DNA from: Kwoniella dejecticola CBS 10117 | Lineage: Eukaryota; Basidiomycota; Tremellomycetes; Tremellales; Cryptococcaceae | DNA: 64,000 bases | Assembly (NCBI RefSeq): GCF_000512565.2 | Contig: NC_089308.1 | Span: 1,131,001-1,195,000 of the forward strand | Direction: 5' to 3' | Shown here: positions 44,331-55,589 of the stretch, one piece after another | Numbering within the stretch: the stretch's first letter is position 1 | Layout: each line of letters starts with the position of its first letter | The notes under the pieces: model-generated | What the model was told of the DNA's origin: nothing | The model's input: the letters and a program-made list of their open reading frames with translations, nothing else | Database searches by the model: none | Program-made: the position numbers and the translations under genes

Positions 44331-46906
44331 CTATTTACGGACCTCGTTCAAATTACCTTGACTTGCCTCATCTTCACCCTCATCCTCTTCGTCAGACTGT
44401 CCTCCGATCGAGAAATTGGAATCTGAGTTTGTCTGAGTCTGAGTCTGTGCCCCATTGACCCCACTGAAATTAACTTCAAAAGTGGATTTCCTAAAATTCC
44501 CAACTTGTCCTACCCCGATGACGCCCAAGGACGAATAACTATCACCCCATGCAGAGGACGAGGGCGCTCTCTCGTGGCCTCGTCCGAAAGTGTTTCGCGC
44601 TCCACCAAGATACGATCTTGTATCGCTATCGAAACTATCATCACGATCACGATCATGATCATGATCAAAGCGACCGTAAGTATCGTATGAATCCCTCGGT
44701 ACCCCATTTCCCCCTTCACTGGCATGATCATGATCGTGATCGTGATCGTGATCGTGATCGATGATTTCACCGATTTGACTTCTGACACTTGCCCGAGCAT
44801 GTTCAAGACTGAATCCGCTCTGTGCTGAATTCCTTACATTTTCTAACCGTTTATTCGAAGGTAATTGTAATAAGCCTCCTCCACCTGCATTGGCAGTAGA
44901 AGAGGAAGAGACTATTCCTATGCCACCCAAACCCAAGCCTAAATCACCCATTCCGGAATCCGTCTCTGCGTTGGTATTGGTAGTTGTATTTTCGGGAATA
45001 AATGCTTTTCTGGGTAATGGGACACTGAGACCGCCACCGGTAGAAGTGACTTTTGATTCTTCGCGCTGACGATCTTGTTCCCTCTCATAGCTCATCCGAA
45101 TGTTGGGTAGTGGAATAGGCGATATTCTCCAACTTTCAATTCTCCTTGGATCCCTTCACAAGGTTTCCATTGAATCGCGATGAACTTCTAATTCGGGTCT
45201 GAATTGGAATGTCGATCGATATCCACCCGTGTTCCCCTTGGTGACTGGTGGAGGCTCTAATGATTCCCTCTTGCCACCCCGTATCTGTGGTTGAGCATGA
45301 TATGAGAATTGTGATTTGAGGGAATCTCTCGTCTGTTTTGATTTCGTTGATTGTATTGAATTCCTCACTTCGTCCAACGTTAATCCGCTCAATTGCGATT
45401 TCATCGAATTCCGACTGCCATCGTTAGTATTAATATCATGATTATCGTTCTCATGGTTATTACCAGGCTGGACGAGGCGAGTGTCATTTCTATTATTGCT
45501 TTTCGTTGATCTAGTGTCGAATCCGAGATTCAAATCTGGAAGAGGGATAGGAGAGATTCTCCAAGACTCAATCCGTTTATGATCCCTTCTCATCGATTCC
45601 AGATCCGCTCCTACACCGTCGTCTCCCCTTCTCCACGACTTGATCGAGTTCCTGGCACTTTCCAAAGTGAGCAATACCCCACCCCCCGGAGAGGTATTCA
45701 GGGGAGAAGGTTTTTTCGAGTTGCGCGGATTGTAATTTGAGAAAGAGAAAGAGGGTAGAGCACCTTGCGACTGCGATTGCGATTGTGAGGATTTGGCAGA
45801 GTTTCGAGCGCTGTCGAGCCCCAGATGGAATTTGAAGTCTGGTAAAGGCAATGAAGAGATTCTCCATGGTCCAGATGAAGTAGATTGATGTTTTCTGTTC
45901 TGCTTTCTATCTGACTGATCACCAACGTTGTTGTGATCGTCCTCATCGTCATCGTTGAGGTTGACATCGTGAATCGTCCCCTCCTGGTTATGGGGACTAG
46001 GAATGCTACCCCCTCCAGAGGAAGTCGAAGGGCGTTTCACCTCTTTGGCTGAGGGCAGTCCATTACCAGGTGAGATGGGGGACCCGTTTTTAGTGAGAGT
46101 CTGAATCGGCGTGGAATCACCTTCGATATCTTCCGGACCGGAGAATCGGGATGCGTGGGTATGGTGGCTCATGAATCGGTGAATTGCCATGTCGAAGGCG
46201 TCAGCCTCGGACGGTTTCTTATGCCCACGGTGACGATGTACTGAGAGGAAAAGCAAGGCGAGCCACGAGAGAATGATCACCAGGTGCATGAAGGATAGCA
46301 CAGAGACAGCGACTTTCTCTCGGCATGTCAAGGCATTGTTACCTTCAGATGACTCGATGGCGGATGCGAATTCGGTCTCGTCGGTAAATGGCGAAGGGGC
46401 AGGAGGGGGTGCGGAGCAGATATCGTCTTTGCTTGATAAAGCAGACATAATTCCGAGGACTATGCCGCCGTTACACAATCCTGTCCATCAGCAAGACGAT
46501 ACATACAGTGCCAAAGGTAGATAACTGTGATGGAAGGTCAAGGAGTAGGACTCACTGAGTACGATTAAGCCCTGGGCAAGGAGATAACAGACCTCGCGAC
46601 CAACGGTCAACAGACCATTTCCAGGATCTTGCCATGCTAAATAGACAGTGGTGGGAATGTAGACATCTGCTGCTACAGCTGAGATGAGGGAAGGGACGAA
46701 CAGTCGATCAGTGTATATCAGGGCTGACAGCGTGAGTATGATGGCAGCTAGTATACCGTGGGATGCCTTCAAGTCATACAACAGTCTCAGCTCAGCAGTA
46801 CCTTCATCCCATCTCATGTGTTGGATATGTCCAACTGTCTGATAGTACGTACAAGTAAGAAATGCCTTATCCTGGCTTTCGACAACTCATGTGTGGTTCC
46901 CGCCAT
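44331..46906 (-). CDS. Multi-span membrane protein with repeated RNSxKS motifs and an in-frame TGA
   Basis: Minus strand. The start is the ATG at 46906 (MAGTTHELSKARIRHFLL). An intron follows, then LRLLYDLKASHGILAAIILT and further hydrophobic segments (LFVPSLISAVAADVYIPTTV, VGREVCYLLAQGLIVL). A GTGAGT/ACAG intron joins to RLCNGGIVLGIMSALSSKDD. A loop with two Cys precedes a last helix (VAVSVLSFMHLVIILSWLAL, LFLSV), so about five hydrophobic segments. Behind lies a long cytosolic tail rich in Ser, Asn and Asp. The tail repeats a short motif about seven times: LDSARNSAKS, LESARNSIKS, SRNSMKS, LDEVRNSIQS, TRDSLKS, LENVRNSAQS, LEHARASVRS. It also repeats WRISxxPLP three times. A TGA at 45158-45156 interrupts the frame, yet the same frame continues with the third WRISPIPLP and more RNS repeats to 44331. 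Family not recognised. Confidence 0.62.
44724..44765. repeat. Coding hexamer repeat (His-Asp)n
   Basis: Six to seven copies of GATCGT/GATCAT on +, encoding alternating His-Asp in the tail of the membrane protein gene on the minus strand. More Asp-His/Arg-Asp pairs lie at 44643-44672. Confidence 0.85.
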
Positions 46907-48099
46907 TTTCCTTTTCCGATGCGTATCGCTGAGAGACAGCAGTGATTGTCGATGATGTTTCAATGGGTGTTGTGGTTTAAGATACGATACGATAGCTGGC
47001 AAGTCAGTACGAAAGGTCAAGTAAAGTATGATGGCGTTGCATTCAAGCAAAGAGGAAATGGGGCGGCGTGTAGTATGGAGATGCTCTGCTGGATACCAGA
47101 GTCATAGGAGGTGTCAACTCCGTGAAGTGCGTTATCTACGTTGCTTTGTCCAATATTCTAGACAACAATCGTTTTCTCAGTATGGCTTCTCCTACCGTTC
47201 ATATGTGACTAATTGTACTCCTATCTCAGAAGACAGACTATCATCATGAAGGTTTTTCTCACGATGCTTCTCCTTTGTTTCCGAATGAGTAATTCGCATC
47301 AGAGTTTCCATGATGAACCAGACATGCCATTCGCCAAAGGTGCTTTTGCGGCAGGTCTGAGACTCCTTTATGCTGATTGACGACCTTGACCTCTCACCAT
47401 GCCTTTGTTCGTCGACAGCTGGCTTTGTTCACTTGCTGGACTGAGATATCAGTGAGATGCCACGGAGCTATCCGAAATCAGTAATTTGGACGATATTCTC
47501 GAGTCCCATGTCGGTCAGACAAGGATTCGCCAGACAGGGGCTGTCAGAGAAGCCTGATTCAGACGTGAATGTTGGTTCACCGATCGCAGGCCCTCAGTTC
47601 ACATTGCGCTGGTCTATATCGAGAGATGGGACTGCCAGTCTGGTAGAAGAGTGAGTGCCTGTAGGTCTATATGATCTCTCTCACGAACGATAGGGAAGAA
47701 GGCGCATTTGATGACGGACGATGATCTGCACCCGCTCGATACGATTGCGGCTTTGGGCCGGGGTCGAACACGTATGCTGGACTCAAGCGTGGAGTCACTA
47801 TGGTGTTCAGCGTCAGTGCAATTTGTGGACAACTCATCATCTCCCTCAGACAAGTGAGAAAGAAGTAAAGCACTGTACTTCGAGTAAATGATAACCACAC
47901 GGTTAACAGCTAGTTGGGATGACGTCATTTCACCATGAGGGATGCGATTGCCGGTTTGCCGCTTCCACCTTCCAAAACATCTTACACCTTGCATCAGCAT
48001 CTCCTGATTAGCGTCTATCGTCTATCGTCTATCCACCTAAATCACCCAATTATCCAGGTCGATTTAACTTAGCGAAGAACAAACGGAATCATATTCACA
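46907..48099. other. Intergenic with possible unresolved exons
   Basis: Two open stretches on + look somewhat coding: 47246-47380 (MKVFLTMLLLCFRMSNSHQS…, signal-like) and 47457-47654 (ending GPQFTLRWSISRDGTASLVE). Another stretch (about 47699-47860, KKAHLMTDDDLHPLDTIAAL…) follows a TAG acceptor, but the phases do not join cleanly. It may be a decayed or wrongly spliced gene. No family recognised. Confidence 0.25.
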
Positions 48100-48835
48100 A
48101 TGTCTACTAACCCGACTTCAACTTCAACAGCCCACAACCCGTCTCCACTATCATCCTCGACCGAGACCGAGACTCACCAGGCTGTTCCTCCTTCCATCGT
48201 AGCTAGCGGGACCGGGGTACCTTCTGCTCCGATAGAGACTGCCGAAGCGCAACAGGGTGAGTAGTCCTCCGTTGATCCATTGAGATGTGACGAGATGTGC
48301 TGGTGCATCACTGTCTTTACCGTGTCTTCAACCTATCTCTCGCGAATAATGGAACAGCTGACTCAGTTGCGAACTTTTTTGTTTGTCATATACTCTGCTT
48401 TATGCTTGAATACTTGGAATTCGAACATATGGACATATGAACGCACGAACAGCCGCTACTGCTCCTGGAACAGGTGGAATCGTCGAACAGCCCAATTCAG
48501 CTTCCTCGTCGAACGAAGAGAAAATCACATTTAAAGATCAGGTGAGTGTACCTCATCAATATCATCTCCATTGGCGAAGTGTCGTATGTTCTCTCTCGAT
48601 GGGCATGGCAAGACATCTCAACAGCCCGCCCACTCATATCCACCTTGATCTCTCTTGTATATTGATGAGACACCGACCTTCTCTATCCTCGAGACGAATG
48701 GACGGAGGATATTACGCTGATGATTTGCCGATACTTCCTCAGGTCAACGGGTACGCCAAGAAGATCGCAGGGACTGTATTCAGGAACGAGGGCGAGAAAG
48801 AATTCGGGGAGAAGAAGCTGGAAGGACAAGCTTAG
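48100..48835 (+). CDS. Small hydrophilic protein, CsbD-like C-terminus
   Basis: The start is the ATG at 48100 (MSTNPTSTSTAHNPSPLSSS). Three exons: GTGAGT…AACAG joins EAQQ to AATAPGTGGIVEQPNSASSS, and GTGAGT…CTCAG joins EKITFKDQ to VNGYAKKIAGTVFRNEGEKE, then FGEKKLEGQA-stop at 48835. About 107 residues. The first 70 are disordered and Ser/Thr/Pro-rich. The last 35 show the KxxGxxKxxxG…E…GExxxxG pattern of CsbD-like stress proteins, common as small abundant fungal proteins. The match is by pattern only, so the function is uncertain. No membrane segment or signal peptide. Confidence 0.68.
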
Positions 48836-49373
48836 ATCTATCAGATCAATCAGAGTATTTGAACGTAGATCTGCAGAGGTGCAGATCAGATAGACAGAAA
48901 TCGCGCCTTACTGGTCAGTCAGAGTGAGAAAGAGATGCGTGAGGTAGAGATGTATATACATTATTTCATAATCCCGTACAACATGTATCCTATAATCTGA
49001 CTGAGTAAGGATATCCGTTACGATCAAGCTTTTTCATGTACAGTCAGAGCCAAAAGATAGTGCTTTTCCGCTTCGATAGAATAAGTACATCCGTCTCGTA
49101 CTTTGACAAATGCAGAGTGTGGGATATTTATAGCGATAAATTGACAATGCGTGGTAAATCTATTAAGCGGCGATGGTTTGATATGCTAAAATGTGATATA
49201 TGAAGATATGTACAGCTAAGTAGATACAGTATATGATCCTCGCACGTCATCAAGGTGTATGGTTGAAAAGTCCTTTCGTGGCCTATAATGCTATCTCACT
49301 CCTACCTGCTACTGATATACGTTTACTCCATCGTTTCTCGTTCCGGATGAAACGCTTCGAAGATACCAATCCA
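48836..49373. other. Convergent 3' intergenic region
   Basis: 538 bp, A/T-rich, between the CsbD-like and rhomboid genes. No gene seen. Confidence 0.4.
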
Positions 49374-52300
49374 TCAGAGCGCATCCCACGATCGCCTCGT
49401 GCTCGTAGTTTCCGTCACGATGATTCCCTAAATACAAGGAAACACACATTGCATAGATCAGCAAACATATCAAAGGGAAGATGTAGATATATAGATGGTA
49501 TGATTTGGTACGACATGGCATCAAGTGGCAGCTCTAAACACTCACAGTCCCTTTACAATGCTGATTCGAGTTTGTCGGTATACAACTCAGGTATCTACAC
49601 CATTCACAAGCCGCGTTCTGGTCGAAAATCCAAGATCAAAGTCAGTCTGAGGCCTTACTCAGATGGGTGTGGCTGCCCAAAATACCAAAACACAAAATAC
49701 TCACAGGATCATCGGTATCTACAATGTGACATAAATCGAAATGCCATAAAATCAGCTTTCACCCTGTCAATGAAGGCAAGGCTTTCACAAAGACCGAAAA
49801 GCCAAAAGAAAGTCGTGGACTTACAGAAGTTCTTGATGGTCAGTACGAAAGCCAGAATAGCCAAGACGAACGCCACCACCCTAGCACCCCACAGGATATA
49901 TTTGTGCCGCTTCGTCTCTGAGATAGACGGGTACAGGATGATTCCCAGTAATATGCCTATTGCCCATCCTCCCAAATGGGCCAATCCATCGACTGCATTT
50001 GGTCTTCCAAATTAGAATTCAAATACAAATTCAAAATCATCAGCTCCTCACATCCTTCTCCTTCGTACTTTGAGAATGCGCTCAACCGCTAATGAGCTCA
50101 ATTCGATCACTCACATGTATCCAATACCGAATCCTATCAGAAATTCTATCGCCAGCAGAAAAGCCTAAATAACGATACCACAATTACTTCATCAATACAC
50201 CTGGTACCTCTCCAACGACGAACAGACAAAGAGGAACTACCATCCTGGCTTACCTTGAGTTTGGGTCTTTCTTCGTATTTCCAATGCAATATCAGATCAA
50301 CCAATACACAAGCGTTCTACGGGGGGATCCATGAAGAACGAGAATGGAGTAAGCGTAAACATGTGGTTGTCTCGACGCCCAGTAAGGTATCAGTACAAGT
50401 GTCAAGGAGGCTTACCGTAGCGAACAACGCTCCACTAGCTCCCACAGACGGTATTCCAGTTCTAGAGAAATTACCACCCAGTACGAACCCATATATCCCT
50501 CCCGCCATATATACGATCAAGAATGGGATCGTACCTATTAACATGCCCATTCCGTATTATGTGAATCAGCACCTCTTCTGCAGATAGGCATCGCAAAGGC
50601 CGGTCAGCCGGACTCACCCATCTCACGTTCCACCTGAGCAGCAGCGGTGATCTGAGCCAGCATATTCAGTAATAAGTGTACGAGACCGACATGGAGGAAT
50701 ATGGGATAGACGAATCGCCAAGATTCTGCAAATACGAATCGTCAGAAATAGAATTGATAAGCGTCATGAGTCTACGACACATCTGGCGTGTCGGCGCAGC
50801 GGAGCTCAGGAATTTGTAAGGTACATTAGGCATGAGCACTCACGATCAGGATTCTCGCCATGGAATCCACCATGTCCGCAGATCTCTTCTATCGAGCACG
50901 ATGTAGTTGGCGTACTATACAACCGGTACATCAGCCCTCTCTGAGACACTGCCCATTTCCGATGTTAATTTTCTTGTGGTCGCACTTACCTGGAAGTATC
51001 GTTCAGACAAGCTAATTGGAAAGACGGCGGTAGATCTTCGACAAGTTTCATACATGGAGGAAATCTCGCTCCGATGTTGATCAATACTTCTGAGGATGGT
51101 CCAATCTGAAAACGATATAAGGAGTCAGCATGATCAGCTAAAGCTAGCTGTTCCCATACTCATAGCTGATAACCCAATTTACCATAGGATTGAACGTCGG
51201 CTAAATCCCACAGTAATCCCAATTCATCGATCATCAATCAGCAAATTTATCATTGTACAAAGCTTTGCGATGAGGTCGATATAGCGCACCTTGGTGGCTA
51301 TCGGTGATCCCATAGCTTGATAATTCGCTACCATCTCATACACCATCAAAGCAGTCATGACTATCCATTTGAGCATTGATTAGCCCATTCATCCATCTAC
51401 CTCCCCGTGAGAGAGGCCGATGCTCGAAAGGATCTGGCAGCTTACCAATCGCCAGACCCCAAGCAGCTACAGGCCATCTCTGCCCTCCTATACCTCTTCT
51501 CTTCCGCTCTATCGCCTGTTCAACAGGATACTGTCCATTCTTAACACCTACCAGCGCCAGTAGTCGATCCAGGCCAGTCGGGAAAAGCAGCACATCATAC
51601 AGCGTATTCGGTCCGCGAAGTTGCATACCCGCATTCTTCGTTGGATACGGGTAAGGCGATTCGCCATATCCACCATACCCATCTTTCGAGGATGAAAAAG
51701 AGTAATAAGGATTCTCCATTCCTCCACTAGCGCGTTGTTGATCGCCTATCAGATTCATCTCTACTGCGTCCCTCCGCGCTTGGTCCTGCGATAATTGTAG
51801 GGTAGTGGATGCGGGTCTAGGTTGGTCGGTATGGAAGTATTCGAAGTTCTCGTCGATGTAACTTAGTCCGCCGTACGAATTCGCTTTTGCATTGTGTGAT
51901 TTAGAGTATGACCCCATTCCGGACTGGCCGTCGATCTGCGATAGTGGTATATGAGAGGGCTGGTGCGTATGAAGCGCATTGGAATTAGGGTATGGACTAG
52001 ATTGATTGGAATGGAAGGGTAATGAGCGCTGAGAAGCTGAATCCCATGGACCGAGAGAAGGCGAGATTGATCTAGGCTGCCCTTGCATCTCCGGATCCAT
52101 ATCGATTTCTCTATCCATTTCCCTATCGTCGTATGGGTTGTTATAAGTATACCCACTTGATTTATGTGCCCCTAATGATCCCACATCCCCACCATCATCT
52201 ATTCTTGAGTTCCTGTAGTCCCGCATGATCTCCTGAGCTTCACTTTCGCCGGCTTGATATCGATTGTTCAACGGTTCGAGTCGTGCTGTACCGCTTTCGG

Positions 52301-52487
52301 CTGATGATTGGTGTGGGTAACTCGGGGTAGATGTCGACTGATGGGCGCCAGATGAGTCTGCACCGGCGTCGTCGACAAACGAGTAAGGAGGCGCATCGTC
52401 TTGTCTATTTGTAGGAGGTTCGGGGAATGCAGTAGGAGTGAGCGCAGGGGCAGGAGCAGGGTTAGGACGAGGACCTGTGAGAGGCAT
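49374..52487 (-). CDS. Rhomboid-family intramembrane serine protease with long disordered N-terminus
   Basis: Minus strand, many exons. The start is taken at the ATG at 52487 (MPLTGPRPNPAPAPALTPTA); an upstream Met at 52562 is in frame and would add 25 residues. About 300 residues of Pro/Ser/Tyr-rich cytosolic sequence come first, ending NTLYDVLLFPTGLDRLLALV. The rhomboid core follows: IGARFPPCM, CSIEEICGHGGFHG, WRFVYPIFLHVGLVHLLLNM, EREMGTIPFLIVYMAGGIYG, the catalytic GASGALFA, FLIGFGIGYIPNAVDGLAHL (catalytic His in GLAHLGGW), then ILLGIILYPSISETKRHKY and a last helix VVAFVLAILAFVLTI. A Cys-rich tail (AACEWCRYLSCIPTNSNQHC) is typical of fungal plasma-membrane/Golgi rhomboids. The last exon (stop at 49374) is least certain. 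It cleaves membrane proteins within the bilayer; the substrate is unknown. Confidence 0.88.
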
Positions 52488-53378
52488 TTTGATCTGGGCT
52501 GATTCCGTGTAGTCTTGACATGGGACAGGAGCATGCACGTGCGAATGCGATCGTGTTAGCACTCTTGAACGATCCTGTCACCTCATCCAGAGACCGAAGA
52601 CGAAAGTGTGCCGCGTATGACTTTGTCGTTGTCAAGGAGGGGATAGACCTCGCGAACACAGCTTAATACGTTAAGACCCTGGGAACTGAGTCCGAGGGCT
52701 GTGCGTGGTCTAATCCCCTTAAAAGAAACGAGTTTGTCCAGGTTCAATGGGTGCCATCCTATCTAGCATATCGCAATGTGTAACCCATTCTGCACCATTG
52801 AATCTGCATAGTCCTTTCATGTGTCCCTCCGGCCCTTCCGCTGTATCCTCGGACAGAGGGATGTAGCTGCAGCAGCGCAGCAGCAAGAGAATCGACAAGT
52901 CGAAAACAGATGCGCGTTCAACATTTTATCTGTAGGAGTACTCGTACGTCATATGCGCACTTCTGATGCACGTGTGACCCATGTATTTTTGCCGAATTTA
53001 GGCGCGGCGCTCTCTGAGCAGAGCAGCATGATGTCGCCTTGGTCTGTCTTGCTTGTCTGCAGTACTCAGGTCCACTATGTGGTTGCGGGAATGCTTTTTT
53101 GTCGAAAGCATGAACAGGCAGAGACGGGATTCATCAGTTGTGATAGTCACATAAAAGCTGGACAGGAGGTTCGCTTAGAGGCCTTCTGTTGTTTGGTTTC
53201 CTGCTCAATGATTTCTTCCGTCGGTCATTGAGCCTCTCCGACGGCGCAGTCGTAAAATGTCGACATCTGCCAACTTCACACAATTATTGTATCATGCTAT
53301 ATATACAGCGGCGCATATGAGTATGCATGGCTTGAATCATGCTGTACAATCATACACCTGCGACGGACGCCGACAACG
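52488..53378. other. Intergenic, 0.9 kb
   Basis: Promoter side of the rhomboid gene and of the small secreted protein gene. A 136-codon frame at 52821-53231 has no ATG at its start and no motif. No gene recognised. Confidence 0.4.
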
Positions 53379-54013
53379 ATGACCTCCATGCTGATGCTTA
53401 TACTTGCGTGCCCCACTGTTCTTGCTGTTGCTGGGCCTACAGCCATCGTCCCACACACCTCAGCAACGTCTGGAATGCCAATGCAAACCGGTATTCAGGA
53501 GCTGTCTGACAGAAGACGTGGGTGGCATTCTCCTCTTATCACGTGCAATAAGAAAATCCGAAATCGCGACGCTGATGCCCACAATTTCGTAGTTCTTTCT
53601 GACCTCAACTCGATTTGGGGTGACGCCACCTCCGAAATAGCCAGTGTGTTCGGCGAGGGGACATCGATAGTAGGTTCAGTATGGTCAGACGCACACACAG
53701 TTTATTCGGAAGTCACTGCCAGCGCAGCATCTCTCAAGGCGGAACAAACGGCTTCGACCTCGTCGTGAGTTCTCTCTCATACACTAAACCTCACTCCCCG
53801 CGATCCGCTCTGCGGTCCATATCCCGTATCGCACACTTGATCCCACTCATTTCCGAAACACTGAAATGGTAAATAATGCCTACTTCTCTTGCCATTCTGC
53901 CGCGTCTGTCGGTCGGCTCTTTCAGAACCTCGAATGCTTCGAATCTGGGCGTACAGTGTACTGGCTTCCTGGTCATCTGTGCGGCTGCTGTCGTGATATT
54001 TGGAATTATATAG
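53379..54013 (+). CDS. Small secreted or membrane-anchored Ser/Thr-rich protein
   Basis: Three exons. Exon 1 from the ATG at 53379 is a signal peptide (MTSMLMLILACPTVLAVAGP) plus a Thr/Met stretch. After a GTATTC…CGTAG intron comes LSDLNSIWGDATSEIASVFG, then EGTSIVGSVWSDAHTVYSEV, a pattern of repeated S.W/F.DA.S/T units common in fungal wall proteins. After a GTGAGT…TTCAG intron comes TSNASNLGVQCTGFLVICAA, continuing AVVIFGII-stop at 54013. A hydrophobic C-terminus right after Asn-Ala-Ser is what a GPI-anchor signal looks like; a tail anchor is the alternative. About 120 residues. No enzyme domain. Confidence 0.62.
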
Positions 54014-54492
54014 ACGATAGATCTAGTCGAATATAGGGAGGGCGAGAAGGAGGTCAGGCGTTCTCCTGAGCAGCTGCGTTGATGTGCTATATTTCCCTTG
54101 AATGTAATGTGATCTCTGAGCGGAAATCGATGTGCTCCATTAGCAGATTATGTTCGCGAGCGTGACTTAGTGACTAGTCTGGTCCGAGTGAGATGGGCGG
54201 CACCATTGAATGAGCAAAGTACGCCATATTTGGCATCTACAGATGGACTGGGCGCACCCAGGACGCGCCTCTGGAAGGACACGGCCTACTTCAGCACATC
54301 GGACGATGGACCTCGCACTTTCACCTCACACTCGACATAGGCACGAATAATTAAAAGCCAGGATGACGATGCACCAGTGCATGACAGATATGTAGGCTGG
54401 CTCGACCACGGCTTATCAACCTCTATTCCGATTCCGTTCTAGAATATCGATGTCTGATGAACGAGACTGTGAGATCACAGGGTGATGCATAT
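54014..54492. other. Convergent 3' intergenic region
   Basis: 479 bp between the small secreted protein gene and the PMP3-like gene. No gene seen. Confidence 0.4.
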
Positions 54493-55160
54493 CTAGTATC
54501 TGGGCGGACCTGTATAGGGTTCACCTTGACCCTGACCTTGAACTTGGCCCTGAGGATAGTGACTGGAGAAAGGTATATCGGTACGAGCCTTCGCTCCCCT
54601 CTGAGATCTAAAGAAGACCCAGAACAGAGCATGTACAATGCCTTCAGAACATGAGGTCGGGTTCACTCTCGATCAGCACCATTTTCAGACAGGTACGGAT
54701 GATAGCTCTTCGAAGGAGACCGAGACGCTGAGCTCAGCTCACCAGGGATCCAGCCAAGGAAGCACAATAATATGTTCAGACAGACAGCTCCGGTGAATGC
54801 TGTAAAAGAAGCGCGCAAAGGTTATCATCCATGGCTGCATATGACAATGTGACATCATGGACTTACCTCGATCCGCAAATCCGCTGCGGGGTCCAAAAGA
54901 GAGGCGAAAGCACGTAGATCAGGTGAGCATTTGTCTCCTCATCGCATAGTGCAACCTTTGTCATGAAGGACAGATTACTCACACCGAGGCCGGAGGCAGG
55001 AAGAAAGCTAAGAACAAGCAGATAGCGGTCTCCTCACCTACGCCGAAGTGGCTTCAGCGATGTCCGTCCACCTTGTCTGTCTTCGCAAGTTGCGATTGGG
55101 AGGTAAGCCAAGCTGTACTTCAGCCAACTCACCTGACATACGAATCCGAGGGGTCGACAT
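54493..55160 (-). CDS. PMP3/UPF0057-like plasma-membrane proteolipid with extended tail
   Basis: Five small exons on the minus strand give 101 residues. The start is the ATG at 55160 (MSTPRIRMSG). Helix 1 is EETAICLFLAFFLPPASV, with the family LPP at its end. A short loop GFADRAFTG follows. Helix 2 is AVCLNILLCFLGWIPGIVHA, the diagnostic PMP3 block, then LFWVFFRSQRG. A Gln/Gly/Pro tail (YPQGQVQGQGQGEPYTGPPR) ends at 54493. All four junctions keep frame. PMP3 proteins are 50-60-residue proteolipids that tune membrane potential and salt tolerance. Here the loop lacks the usual Lys-x-Gly-Cys piece, and the tail adds about 35 residues. No single exon is long enough to look like a gene on its own. 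Confidence 0.85.
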
Positions 55161-55589
55161 ATCGAAAAGAACTATTCTGAAATAGGTATCTAGGGATTGC
55201 TGTTGAATGACTACTTAAGCTGGGTCAAGTATGCAAATTAACCAGGTCATGCGACACTTTGCTGCTATAGTTGGATTGACAAATTTTCCCACACACGTAT
55301 ATACATATATTTATATCATTCACTCCTGGCTCGTTGACCCAAGCGAATATAGGTTACTCGGATCCTGCAGAAAAAAGCGTAAACAGAAAGAATTGGATTT
55401 GGCCCGACGGTTCGATCACTCACTCCGTCGGCGTAAGATAGAGATGACGTAATACGTGCAACGAAGTCCTCATCTGCTCTCTGCACTGAATTGCTGAGAA
55501 TTGCCCAGAGTCAAGGCAATCCCAATCGCTCATGTGCGTGTGTCATACAAGTAGTGGAGCCGCCCCTGATCCCCGGTGACAATCGGACG
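55161..55589. promoter_or_regulatory. Divergent promoter of the PMP3-like and Zn2Cys6 genes
   Basis: 429 bp between two diverging starts. Contains an A/T-rich block (CGTATATACATATATTTATATC, in part, near 55298-55318). Confidence 0.4.

Noticed and set aside
52821..53231. 136-codon frame on +
   Set aside because: Starts without ATG, has no motif, and lies in a promoter region.
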